64,000 bases of DNA from Clostridium sp. CAG:964 (GTDB lineage: Bacteria; Bacillota; Clostridia; Oscillospirales; Acutalibacteraceae). Where the stretch lies: NCBI GenBank assembly GCA_000435335.1, contig FR891324.1, positions 4,763 to 68,762 on the forward strand, read 5' to 3'. Position numbers and translations under genes: made by a program. Under the pieces are notes generated by a model that was not told the DNA's origin, did not search any database, and saw only the letters and a program-made list of their open reading frames with translations. Every line of letters starts with the position of its first letter. The stretch's first letter is position 1. Positions 35,738 to 44,323 of this stretch are shown one piece after another.

Positions 35738-36442
35738 TTAGTTCCAGCGTCTTCTCTCAAGAACCCTGATTGTTAGGAAATTAAACAATACAGGTACACT
35801 CAAGAAAAAGACAACATCTGACAGCTTAATAATTCCTACCGCAAAATTCTGATACGGTGTTGTAAATGAAATTGCTGACAATATTGTTTTAATAAAGTCA
35901 ATATTTATTGAGCTTGCCAATGAATCCATATAAGAAATCAGCAGACCAACGCCTATAGAAATAATAGCGGCAACAATTTGGCTCTCTGTTAGTGATGAAA
36001 CAAATGTGCCTATAGATATTAGTGCCATACCAAACAACAGCAGTCCGATAATGTTGCTAATAATTGTAATCCATGACGGTGCTGCAAAAAAGCTGATAAT
36101 AATACCGTATATAACAAACAGCACCAGCATAATGGCATATACTGTAACAGCCGCCAAATATTTACCCATAACAATCTGGAACAAATTTACAGGTGCTGTT
36201 AAAAGGCCCTGCTCTGTTTTTTTGTTTTTTTCTTCACTAAACAGTCTCATTGTTAAAATAGGAATAAGAATAATAACAACCGAGGTCATATTTAGGAAAA
36301 CATAGGTCATATCGGTAGTGTCCGGTGCAAGCACCGTACCCATAAAGAACATACCGCCAAACAAAGCCGCAACTGCATATACCACATAAGCAATAGGAGA
36401 TGTAAAATATGCATTTAGCTCTCTTTTATAAATTGCTGACAT
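35738..36442 (-). CDS. ABC-2 type permease, GldF-like
   Basis: A 234-residue permease with six membrane helices; AIYKRELNAYFTSPIAYVVY is the typical start of GldF/ABC-2 proteins. It forms the channel for the ATPase encoded just upstream, whose stop overlaps this start by one base. The GldA-GldF-GldG complex is known for gliding in Bacteroidetes, but Firmicutes homologues are widespread with no gliding and no known substrate. Confidence 0.88.
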   Translation of the reverse strand: MSAIYKRELNAYFTSPIAYVVYAVAALFGGMFFMGTVLAPDTTDMTYVFLNMTSVVIILIPILTMRLFSEEKNKKTEQGLLTAPVNLFQIVMGKYLAAVTVYAIMLVLFVIYGIIISFFAAPSWITIISNIIGLLLFGMALISIGTFVSSLTESQIVAAIISIGVGLLISYMDSLASSINIDFIKTILSAISFTTPYQNFAVGIIKLSDVVFFLSVPVLFNFLTIRVLERRRWN

Positions 36443-37404
36443 TATTTTCTGCCTCCTCTTCTGCTTGTAACATCCTCGCCGTTAGTGATTTTTAGGAATG
36501 CGTCCTCAAGTGACATTTCGGCATTTCTCATCATTACTATAGGACAGTTTATTTTAGCCATCGCATTAAACACGCCCTTGCGAATATCGTTATCATCCTT
36601 GTATTCTGCCACATATTCTCCGCTGCCGTCAGGTGCAACTGAAATTTTTCTGGCTCTTGTTACGCCCTCTACACTACGCAGTGCCGGCATAATATAGGCG
36701 TCACTGCCGAATATATGCAGCTGTAAACGCTTTATGCCCTTTACAGTGCTTGTAATCTCCTGTGTGCTTTCATCTGCAACAAGCTGACCGTTGTTAATAA
36801 CCACTATACGGTCACATACAGCCTGAATTTCTGACAGCACATGAGATGACAAAATAACTGTATGCTTTTTGCCTAATCCTCTTATAAGGTTACGCATTTC
36901 TATAATCTGCTTAGGGTCAAGTCCTACAGACGGCTCATCAAGAATAATTACAGGCGGGTTGCCTATAAGAGCCTGTGCCAAGCCTACTCTTTGTCTGTAG
37001 CCCTTTGACAGGTTTTTAATAATTCTGTTGTAAACATCGGTAATCTTAGTTACCTTTGCCACCTCTGACAAATGCTCCTGCTTAGGCAACGTTACCTTTT
37101 TCAGGTCATAAACAAACTCAAGATACCTTTTAACTGTCATATCCTGATAAAGCGGCGGCATTTCAGGCAAATATCCTATTTTGGACTTTGCACCCTTTGG
37201 GTCATCAAGTATTTCGCAGCCGTCTATTGTAACTGTGCCTGAGGTTGATGACAGGTAGCCTGTTATAATATTCATTGTGGTTGACTTGCCGGCACCGTTT
37301 GGTCCCAGAAAGCCCAAAATTTCTCCCTCGTTTACGGTAAAGCTAACATTATTAACAGCCAGCTTGTCACCGTAACGCTTTACAAGGTTTTTAACCTCTA
37401 CCAT
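36442..37404 (-). CDS. ABC transporter ATPase, GldA-like
   Basis: A 320-residue ATPase: Walker A GPNGAGKSTTMN near 40, signature LSKGYRQRVGLAQAL near 135, Walker B VIILDEPSVGLDPKQ, switch His in ILSSHVLSEI, and a C-terminal extension of about 90 residues as in GldA/NatA-type proteins. First gene of the operon. AAAGGAG lies about 11 nt before the start. Confidence 0.92.
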   Translation of the reverse strand: MVEVKNLVKRYGDKLAVNNVSFTVNEGEILGFLGPNGAGKSTTMNIITGYLSSTSGTVTIDGCEILDDPKGAKSKIGYLPEMPPLYQDMTVKRYLEFVYDLKKVTLPKQEHLSEVAKVTKITDVYNRIIKNLSKGYRQRVGLAQALIGNPPVIILDEPSVGLDPKQIIEMRNLIRGLGKKHTVILSSHVLSEIQAVCDRIVVINNGQLVADESTQEITSTVKGIKRLQLHIFGSDAYIMPALRSVEGVTRARKISVAPDGSGEYVAEYKDDNDIRKGVFNAMAKINCPIVMMRNAEMSLEDAFLKITNGEDVTSRRGGRK

Positions 37405-37611
37405 TTTTTCTGGTCACTCCTTTACCTTTTTAAAAAGAACGCTGATACTATATACTGAACGGCATTAAAAACAGTTGCAGTAATAAGCATCACACAGCAC
37501 CGTTGGTAAATCTGCAATATTTTGTTTGGGGAATTTATGTATTTTAACCCAAACAGCATTCTGCAACATACTTACAGTGCTTATCTATTGTATTTTATTA
37601 AAAATACCTTG

Positions 37612-37641
37612 AATAAACCTTGAATATTTTCAAGGTTTATT
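37612..37641. repeat. 13-bp perfect inverted repeat
   Basis: AATAAACCTTGAA / TTCAAGGTTTATT with a 4-nt loop, between the UDG terminator and the Gld operon. Could be an operator or a secondary terminator. Confidence 0.55.
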
Positions 37642-37652
37642 TAAGAAAACAT

Positions 37653-37702
37653 AAAAGCCGACTGTATACGCCAAGACCTGCCTGTTGCATACAGTCGGTT
37701 TT
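37653..37702 (-). terminator. Terminator of the uracil-DNA glycosylase operon
   Basis: Stem AAAAGCCGACTGTAT / ATACAGTCGGTTTT with one G-T pair and a T tail on the minus strand, 34 nt past the stop. Confidence 0.75.
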
Positions 37703-37735
37703 AAATAACCTTGTTGCACACCGTAAAATATTAAA

Positions 37736-38311
37736 TCAGTCATAGGTGTGTGTACAAACCTCTTTAATTTTATCCCTAAGCTTTTGAAAATCCTCAAAAG
37801 CACCGGGCTTATTGTTAGGATTTCTTAAAAGTGCGGCAGGATGCAGGGTAGCCATCATAATAACGCCGTTTTTTTCAAAAAATACTCCGTGCTCCTTGGT
37901 TATTTTCATATCCTTTTTAATAAGCCTTGTGGCCGCTACTCTGCCCAGGCAGACTATAATTTTAGGTCTTATTATTTTCACCTGATTTCTAAGCCAGTTA
38001 ATGCACTGCTCCTGCTCATCAGGCAACGGGTCACGGTTTTTTGGCGGGCGGCACTTTACCATATTTGCTATGTATATGTTCTTGTGTCGGTCCAGGTCAA
38101 TGGCGTTAAGCATTTTATCCAACAGCTGACCGCCTCTGCCTACAAAAGGCTCGCCCTGCAAATCCTCGTTTTCGCCGGGGCCCTCACCAATAAACATTAC
38201 TTCGGCATTTTCTGCTCCTACGCCAAACACCACATTTGTTCTTGTTTCTGCCAGTCTGCATTTGCTACATTCCAGGCAATGCAGCTTTAGTTGGTCTAAT
38301 GTATCTGACAT
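37736..38311 (-). CDS. Uracil-DNA glycosylase, family 4 (iron-sulfur)
   Basis: A 191-residue family 4/5 glycosylase. Four Cys ligands for the 4Fe-4S cluster are visible: C-x2-C near residues 15-18, Cys in VKCRPPKNRDP and in EEQEQC-type EQCINWL. The catalytic/recognition motifs are GEGPGENEDLQGEPFVG and HPAALLRNP. It removes uracil from DNA. Twelve nt after the DUF4428 gene, so same operon. Confidence 0.92.
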   Translation of the reverse strand: MSDTLDQLKLHCLECSKCRLAETRTNVVFGVGAENAEVMFIGEGPGENEDLQGEPFVGRGGQLLDKMLNAIDLDRHKNIYIANMVKCRPPKNRDPLPDEQEQCINWLRNQVKIIRPKIIVCLGRVAATRLIKKDMKITKEHGVFFEKNGVIMMATLHPAALLRNPNNKPGAFEDFQKLRDKIKEVCTHTYD

Positions 38312-38323
38312 AAGTAAAGCTCC

Positions 38324-38953
38324 TTATTTTTTCTCTTTTTCGTTAGCTTTTTCCGAAAGCTCCGTAATTACATCTACAATATCCTGTGCTGTGCGTACCG
38401 CCGCAAGATATTCAATCTGATTTTTTTCGTTAATAATATACTTATTTATACGCATATTAATTTCGGTAAAGCAAGGGTGATTTACCTTTATAACAACATA
38501 AAACCAAAAGCCGTATATGGGGCGTCGGTTCTTCTTTCTTGTGAATTTTGCGGTGATTTTCTGACTGCTTTCTTCGCTGTCAAAATTATTCAGGCACTCC
38601 TTTTTTCTTACAAATTCAGCGTCTGTAATTTGCGATAGCATAAAAATATCCGGGTTATCATTATGAAAGCGTTTTTCGGTTTCAAGCAGCCAATAGCCGT
38701 GAGGCTCGTCAATTTTTAATTTTTCGTACTCTCCCAGCTCCATAGTTGGGCTGAAATTCTTTAACATTGCACTGTGCTTATTTTTATCTCGGTATTTTAA
38801 GTGTTTTTTTATTTCTTCAGCTGTAATTTCGTCATAATCGTCTAAATGCTCACTGCATTTTTTGGCACAGTCGTTACACAAAAAGCCGTCGTTAAGCTTT
38901 ATTCTTGTTAATATGCTTGCCTTATCGCCACATACAACACAGTTTTTCTTCAT
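38324..38953 (-). CDS. DUF4428-domain protein
   Basis: A 209-residue protein. The N-terminal 50 residues form a zinc-ribbon-like DUF4428 domain with two C-x2-C pairs (CVVCGDKASI and CNDCAKKC). The rest is a larger alpha/beta part with no known motif (EPHGYWLLETEKRF, RRPIYGFWFYVVIK). Function unknown. The ATG at 38953 has AGGAAG upstream; first gene of a small operon with the uracil-DNA glycosylase. Confidence 0.65.
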   Translation of the reverse strand: MKKNCVVCGDKASILTRIKLNDGFLCNDCAKKCSEHLDDYDEITAEEIKKHLKYRDKNKHSAMLKNFSPTMELGEYEKLKIDEPHGYWLLETEKRFHNDNPDIFMLSQITDAEFVRKKECLNNFDSEESSQKITAKFTRKKNRRPIYGFWFYVVIKVNHPCFTEINMRINKYIINEKNQIEYLAAVRTAQDIVDVITELSEKANEKEKK

Positions 38954-39001
38954 AATTATCACTTCCTGTTTATGCCGTACTGCACAGCCGGTACTGCATT
39001 A

Positions 39002-39835
39002 TTATTCTTTATAAAGCTGTCTTAAAATTTCAATTTCCTTTGCGTAGCCCTGCAGGTCGTTTGGGGTTTCAAGCTCAAAGGGCAGATTCTTTAGCTGTGG
39101 GTGATTTATTACCCTTGCAAGAGCCTCTAAGCCTATATAACCGTTGCCTATAGTTTCGTGCCTGTCCTTGTGGCTGTTCATTACATTTTTGCTGTCGTTT
39201 AGGTGAATTGCATACAGCTTGTCCAGTCCTATAATACTGTCAAACTCGTCTACCACCCTGTCAAGGTCGTCTACAATGTTGTAGCCGCCGTCCCATATAT
39301 GGCAGGTGTCCAGACATACGCCCATTTTTTCCTTTAGCTCTACTCTGTCTAAAATATCCTTTAGCTCGTTAAAGCTTCTGCCTATTTCACTGCCCTTGCC
39401 CGCCATAGTTTCAAGCAGCACCGTTGTGGTTTGCTGCGGCGTTAAAATGCTGTTAAGCATTTCTACAATATAGTCTGTACCAACCTCAACGCCCTGCTTT
39501 ACATGACTGCCCGGGTGAAAGTTGTAGTAGTTGTTTGGTACATACTCCATTCGCCTAAGGTCGTCCGCCATAGTAACTTTGGCAAGCTCTCTGATTTTCT
39601 CGTCAGCCGAGCAGGCATTAAGGGTGTACGGTGCGTGAGCAACAATAGGAGCAAAATTTTTGTCGCTTATATATTCTAAAAATTTATTTATATCTTTTTC
39701 GTCAATATCCTTTGCCTTGAAGCCTCTTGGGTTTCTTGTGAAAAACTGAAAGGTGTTTGCATTTATTGAAACAGCCTCTTTTGCCATATTTAAAAAGCCC
39801 TTTGAGGCCGACAGGTGACATCCTATATTCAGCAT
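39002..39835 (-). CDS. nfo: Endonuclease IV (AP endonuclease)
   Basis: A 277-residue TIM-barrel endonuclease with metal ligands in [44 protein letters not shown] and IHLNDSKN. It cuts DNA at abasic sites, the product left by uracil-DNA glycosylase encoded 700 nt downstream. An own promoter is likely in the AT-rich 39840-39960 stretch, but I could not fix it. Confidence 0.95.
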   Translation of the reverse strand: MLNIGCHLSASKGFLNMAKEAVSINANTFQFFTRNPRGFKAKDIDEKDINKFLEYISDKNFAPIVAHAPYTLNACSADEKIRELAKVTMADDLRRMEYVPNNYYNFHPGSHVKQGVEVGTDYIVEMLNSILTPQQTTTVLLETMAGKGSEIGRSFNELKDILDRVELKEKMGVCLDTCHIWDGGYNIVDDLDRVVDEFDSIIGLDKLYAIHLNDSKNVMNSHKDRHETIGNGYIGLEALARVINHPQLKNLPFELETPNDLQGYAKEIEILRQLYKE

Positions 39836-39967
39836 AATATATACCTCCGTTTGCTACGTGCTTAGTATAACATATTATACAGTCACAAACAATAATTATT
39901 ACATCTGTGTTAAAATTTTTAAATTATAAAATAATTATTTCATCATAGGTTTACATAACCACTTTGC

Positions 39968-40008
39968 AAAAGCACCCTCCTTACCGAACAAATCGGCAAA
40001 GAGGGTGC
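39968..40008 (-). terminator. metG terminator
   Basis: Eight-bp outer stem GCACCCTC / GAGGGTGC and a further stem TTACCGA / TCGGCAA, with a TTTT tail on the minus strand. Confidence 0.8.
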
Positions 40009-40087
40009 ATATCAATCCTAAAAGGGATTTTTAAATTTTTAAATAATCAGTTTGGAATTTTAGAATTATTTTCAAATTTGTGATGAG

Positions 40088-42019
40088 TTACCTAACAGTT
40101 GAGCCAACTTCCATATCGTCGGCGAAAATCACCTTTACAGAGTCGTTGCTGTCAGCCGCTAAAATCATACCGCAGCTTTCTACACCGCAAAGCTTTGCCG
40201 GCTTTAGGTTAGCCACAAGTATTACATTGTGTCCTATAAGGTCCTCCGGCTTGTAATACTGTGCTATACCGCTGGCAACCGTACGCTTTCCTGCACCGTC
40301 GTCAAGGGTTAGCTTCAGCAGCTTTTTAGCTCTCTTTACAGGCTCGCAGGCCTCTACCTTTGCTACACGAAGCTCTACCTTTGCAAAATCGTCTATAGTA
40401 ATTTCAGGCTTTTGCTCGATTTCCTTTTTAGGCTTTTCTGCCTCCTGCGCTTTCTTTGCAGCCTCGGCAATGTCGGCAAGCAACTTTTCGGAATCCAGTC
40501 TTGAGAACAGCGGCTCGGCTGTACCAACCTTTTCGCCTGCTTTTAGTCCGCCAAACTCCTTAAGGGAATCGTATGAGGTTACCTGTGTGTTTATCTGCTT
40601 AAATATTTTTTCGGCAGTTTCAGGCATAAACGGAGACACAAGTATTGCTATAAACCTAATGCTTTCAAGCAGGTTGTAAAGCACTGTGCCAAGTCTTTCT
40701 TTTTTATCCTCATCCTTAGCCAAAACCCAAGGTGCGGTTTCGTCTATATATTTATTGCTTCTTCTTGCAAGTGACAAAATAGCCTCTAAAGCGTCGCTTA
40801 CTCTGTACTTGCTTAAAAGCTTGTCAACATTTTCAACAGCAGCCAAGGCAGCATTTTTAAGCTGCTCGTCTAAAGGCTCCTGTGCAGTAGGCGCCATAAC
40901 CTGTCCGCCAAAATACTTATTGCTCATAGCAACTGTTCTGTTCACCAAGTTGCCCAAGGTGTTGGCAAGGTCGGAGTTGTATCTTTCAAATACTGTTTCG
41001 TAGGTAATGGAGCCGTCTGAAACATATGGCATTTCGCTTAGCAGATAGTACCTTACGGCGTCAACGCCAATAAGCTTTACAAGGTCTTCGGCATAAATAA
41101 CATTGCCCCTTGATTTACTCATTTTGTCAGAGCCAAACAGCAGCCAAGGGTGTGCAAACACCTGCTTTGGCAAAGGCTCGCCAAGTGCCATAAGCATAAT
41201 AGGCCAATAGATAGTGTGGAAACGCAGAATGTCTTTACCGATAATATGAACATCTGCCGGCCAATACTTTTTGTAGTTGTCACCGCTGCCGTCAGGGCTG
41301 TAGCCAAGGGCAGTAATATAGTTGGAAAGTGCGTCTATCCAAACATAAACAACATGGTCAGGGTCAAAGTCAACCGGAATACCCCACTTAAAGGATGTTC
41401 TTGAAACGCACAAGTCCTGCAAACCCGGCTTAATAAAGTTGTTTACCATTTCATTTTTACGCTGCTCAGGGAATATAAAATCAGGATTATCCTCAATATA
41501 TTTTTCAAGCTGCTTCTGGTACTTTGACATTCTAAAGAAATATGCTTCTTCTTTTGCCTTTTTTACCTCTCTGCCACAGTCAGGGCATTTGCCGTCAACA
41601 AGCTGTGACTCTGTCCAAAAGCTTTCACATGGGGTACAGTACATACCCTCGTAGCAGCCCTTGTAAATGTCGCCCTGGTCATACAGCTTTTTAAATATTT
41701 TTTGTACAGCCTTTTCGTGGTAATCGTCTGTTGTTCTTATAAAATGGTCATAGGTAGTGTTAAGCAGGTCGCAGGTTTCTTTTATTTCGCCTGCTACCTT
41801 GTCTACATATTCCTTTGGAGTAACTCCGCTTTTCTTTGCGTATTCTTCTATTTTCTGACCGTGCTCGTCGGTTCCTGTAAGGAAGAAAACATCATACCCC
41901 TGCATTCGCTTATACCTTGCGATGGCGTCTGTCATAACAATTTCGTAGCTGTTGCCTATATGCGGCTTACGAGAAGTATATGCTATTGCAGTAGTAATGT
42001 AATATTTCTTTTTACACAT
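40088..42019 (-). CDS. metG: Methionyl-tRNA synthetase with C-terminal tRNA-binding domain
   Basis: A 643-residue synthetase: class I HIGH variant in RKPHIGNSYEI, zinc ligands in CTPCESFW and CPDCGREV, KMSKSRGNVI near 300, and from about 540 a Trbp111-like tRNA-binding domain (KVELRVAKVEACEPV). It charges methionine onto tRNA. The two Cys pairs place it in the two-knuckle zinc class. Upstream lies a good promoter and no T-box-like sequence. Confidence 0.96.
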   Translation of the reverse strand: MCKKKYYITTAIAYTSRKPHIGNSYEIVMTDAIARYKRMQGYDVFFLTGTDEHGQKIEEYAKKSGVTPKEYVDKVAGEIKETCDLLNTTYDHFIRTTDDYHEKAVQKIFKKLYDQGDIYKGCYEGMYCTPCESFWTESQLVDGKCPDCGREVKKAKEEAYFFRMSKYQKQLEKYIEDNPDFIFPEQRKNEMVNNFIKPGLQDLCVSRTSFKWGIPVDFDPDHVVYVWIDALSNYITALGYSPDGSGDNYKKYWPADVHIIGKDILRFHTIYWPIMLMALGEPLPKQVFAHPWLLFGSDKMSKSRGNVIYAEDLVKLIGVDAVRYYLLSEMPYVSDGSITYETVFERYNSDLANTLGNLVNRTVAMSNKYFGGQVMAPTAQEPLDEQLKNAALAAVENVDKLLSKYRVSDALEAILSLARRSNKYIDETAPWVLAKDEDKKERLGTVLYNLLESIRFIAILVSPFMPETAEKIFKQINTQVTSYDSLKEFGGLKAGEKVGTAEPLFSRLDSEKLLADIAEAAKKAQEAEKPKKEIEQKPEITIDDFAKVELRVAKVEACEPVKRAKKLLKLTLDDGAGKRTVASGIAQYYKPEDLIGHNVILVANLKPAKLCGVESCGMILAADSNDSVKVIFADDMEVGSTVR

Positions 42020-42068
42020 TCTGTTTACCTCCTAGCTTTATGTTAAACAATGTGTCTGTGCAGTAGAT

Positions 42069-42097
42069 ATTATATCATTACATACGCTTTTAAACAA
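42069..42097 (-). promoter_or_regulatory. metG promoter
   Basis: Minus-strand -35 TTGTTT (42097-42092), 17-bp spacer, -10 TATAAT (42074-42069), 50 nt before the metG start. Confidence 0.65.
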
Positions 42098-42198
42098 GAC
42101 TGTTTGCCTATTTTTTCATATAGCCTTTGCATACACTGCCTGTAATGTAAAAAACATAACAAAATAAGCCGAAATTCTAAATTATTCTTTGCAGGCAC

Positions 42199-42227
42199 TT
42201 GAATAAACAGGAAAAAATGCTTATAAT
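42199..42227 (+). promoter_or_regulatory. Promoter of the IscU-like/GGGtGRT pair
   Basis: -35 TTGAAT (42199-42204), 17-bp spacer, -10 TATAAT (42222-42227), about 62 nt before the start codon. Confidence 0.75.
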
Positions 42228-42288
42228 GATAGGGTAAAAAAAGAAGCACTTTTTACAAAAAACAAATAAAGCGAAAGGAGTAGCACAC

Positions 42289-42981
42289 ATGATTTATTCT
42301 AAAGAAGTTGAAAATATGTGCACTGTAGCAAAGGGCCCTAAGCACGGTCCTGCACCTATTCCTGAAGAGGGTAAATGGGTAAAATCTTATGAAATTAAAG
42401 ACATATCCGGCCTGTCACACGGTATTGGCTGGTGTGCACCACAGCAGGGTGCCTGTAAGCTTACACTTAATGTAAAAGAGGGTATAGTTGAAGAGGCTCT
42501 TGTTGAAACTATAGGTTGCTCAGGTATGACACACTCAGCTGCTATGGCTGCTGAAATTTTGCCTGGCAAAACTCTTTTGGAGTGCCTAAACACAGACTTG
42601 GTATGTGACGCTATTAATACAGCTATGAAAAACATTTTTGAGCAGCTTGTTTACGGCAGAAGCCAAACAGCTTTCTCTGAGGGTGGTCTTCCTATCGGTG
42701 CCGGCCTTGAGGATCTTGGTAAGGGACTTCGTTCACAGGTTGGTACAATGTTCAGTACAAAGGCAAAGGGCGTTCGTTACATGGAGATGGCTGAGGGTTA
42801 TGTTCTAAAGACAGCTCTTGACGAAAACGACGAGGTTATCGGCTACCAGTTTGTTAAGCTGGGTAAAATGCTTGAGGACATTCGCCACGGTGTTAGCCCT
42901 GATGAAGCATACAAAAACAACATCGGTCAATATGGTCGTTTCGACGGTGCGGCTAAGTACATTGACCCTCGTGAAGAATAA
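42289..42981 (+). CDS. IscU/NifU-like iron-sulfur scaffold-type protein
   Basis: A 230-residue protein whose first 120 residues align by eye with the IscU fold: GACKLTLNVKEG (Cys where IscU has the first cluster ligand), ALVETIGCSGMTHSAAMA (second Cys), LPGKTLLECL, and LVCDAINTAMKN (a Cys before DAI, like the third IscU ligand). The three Cys ligands suggest Fe-S cluster binding. The last 100 residues (GMEMAEGYVLK... GQYGRF) have no IscU counterpart. Codons are strongly biased to GGT, GTT, CTT. AAAGGAG eight nt before the ATG. First gene of a two-gene operon; gap to the next is 21 nt. Confidence 0.8.
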   Translation: MIYSKEVENMCTVAKGPKHGPAPIPEEGKWVKSYEIKDISGLSHGIGWCAPQQGACKLTLNVKEGIVEEALVETIGCSGMTHSAAMAAEILPGKTLLECLNTDLVCDAINTAMKNIFEQLVYGRSQTAFSEGGLPIGAGLEDLGKGLRSQVGTMFSTKAKGVRYMEMAEGYVLKTALDENDEVIGYQFVKLGKMLEDIRHGVSPDEAYKNNIGQYGRFDGAAKYIDPREE

Positions 42982-43002
42982 TTGGTAAGGAGGAACTTAA
43001 TC

Positions 43003-44007
43003 ATGGCAGTTACATTTGAAAGTATGGACAGAAGAATGCCTAAAATTGAGAAATGCCTTGCTGAATATGGTATTGCAAATCTTGAAGAGGCAAGACAGCT
43101 ATGTCTTGACAAAGGCTTCGACCCTTATGAAATCGTAAAGAGCGTTCAGCCAATCGCTTTTGAAAACGCAGGCTGGGCTTACACACTTGGCTGTGCTGTA
43201 GCAATTAAGAAGAATGTTGCAACAGCGGCAGATGCAGCAGAGGCTATCGGTATTGGTCTTGAGGCATTCTGTATTCCTGGTTCTGTTGCAGAGCAGAGAA
43301 AGGTTGGCTTGGGCCACGGTAACCTAGGCGCTATGCTGCTTAGAGATGAAACAAAGTGCTTTGCTTTCTTGGCAGGTCACGAAAGCTTTGCGGCTGCCGA
43401 GGGTGCTATCGGTATTGCAAGAAACGCTAACAAGGCAAGAAAGGAGCCTTTGCAGGTTATCCTAAACGGTCTTGGTAAAGACGCAGCTTACATTATTTCA
43501 AGAATCAACGGCTTTACATATGTTCAAACACAGTTTGACTATTTCACAGGCGAGCTTAACATTGTTAAGGAAACAGCTTACTCAGACGGTGAAAGAGCTA
43601 ATGTTCGCTGCTACGGTGCTGACGATGTTCGTGAAGGCGTAGCAATTATGCAGAAGGAGAATGTCGGCGTATCTATTACAGGTAACTCAACAAACCCAAC
43701 TCGTTTCCAGCACTTGGTTGCAGGTACATACAAAAAGTGGGCTATTGAGAACGGCGTTAAGTACTTCTCTGTTGCAAGCGGCGGCGGTACAGGCCGTACA
43801 CTTCACCCTGATAATATGGGTGCCGGCCCTGCTTCATACGGTTTAACAGACTCTATGGGCCGTATGCACGGTGACGCTCAGTTTGCAGGCTCGTCTTCTG
43901 TTCCGGCTCATGTTGAGATGATGGGACTTATCGGTATGGGTAACAACCCTATGGTTGGCGCTACAGTTGCTTGTGCAGTTGCTGTATACGAGGGACTAAC
44001 TAAGTAA
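43003..44007 (+). CDS. GGGtGRT protein
   Basis: A 334-residue soluble protein with the family hallmark SGGGTGRTLHPDNMG near residue 265, plus GLGHGNLGAMLLRDE and GNSTNPTRFQHLVAGTYK. The family is known only as the GGGtGRT proteins, regularly encoded next to an IscU-like gene in gut anaerobes; function unknown. The Gly-rich motif may bind a phosphate or nucleotide (inference). ATG at 43003 with AAGGAGG at 42987; the frame opens seven codons earlier. Same high-expression codon bias as its partner. Confidence 0.85.
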   Translation: MAVTFESMDRRMPKIEKCLAEYGIANLEEARQLCLDKGFDPYEIVKSVQPIAFENAGWAYTLGCAVAIKKNVATAADAAEAIGIGLEAFCIPGSVAEQRKVGLGHGNLGAMLLRDETKCFAFLAGHESFAAAEGAIGIARNANKARKEPLQVILNGLGKDAAYIISRINGFTYVQTQFDYFTGELNIVKETAYSDGERANVRCYGADDVREGVAIMQKENVGVSITGNSTNPTRFQHLVAGTYKKWAIENGVKYFSVASGGGTGRTLHPDNMGAGPASYGLTDSMGRMHGDAQFAGSSSVPAHVEMMGLIGMGNNPMVGATVACAVAVYEGLTK

Positions 44008-44030
44008 TTTCTTACTTTAAGAATAATTTT

Positions 44031-44059
44031 GGCGGTTTGCTTATGCAAGCCGCCTTTTT
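44031..44059 (+). terminator. Terminator of the GGGtGRT operon
   Basis: Ten-bp stem GGCGGTTTGC / GCAAGCCGCC with a TTAT loop and five T. The remainder of 44060-44323 shows no gene; a TTGACT at 44206-44211 may be the -35 of the YfhO gene but lacks a clear -10. Confidence 0.88.
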
Positions 44060-44323
44060 GCAGTTAAAATTAATTCTCTGCGGCAGTCTGCTGCCAACGC
44101 ACTATTTAATTAAACAGTATTTCCTCATCTCGGCTGCCATAAGAAAAGCATTTATGGCGGGGCGTACAATGCAGCAGCTTTTAAGCTGTAAAATGTAAAT
44201 TTATTTTGACTATTTAAAAAGCTAGTGCAATTTATGGGCGAATATGGTAAAATAAAATGGTATTTGTGTGTCCGCACGCCACTGCAGCAATGTAAATATG
44301 TATATAAAACAGCGAGGTATTAA

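Larger units (their letters stand above)
37405..37735. other. 331-bp intergenic region upstream of the Gld-like operon
   Basis: Holds the Gld operon leader, an AT-rich 13-bp inverted repeat (37612-37641) and the terminator of the uracil-DNA glycosylase operon. No clear promoter or gene was recognised. Confidence 0.5.

Noticed and set aside
42020..42288. T-box or SAM riboswitch upstream of metG
   Set aside because: No T-box sequence or riboswitch core was seen; only ordinary divergent promoters.
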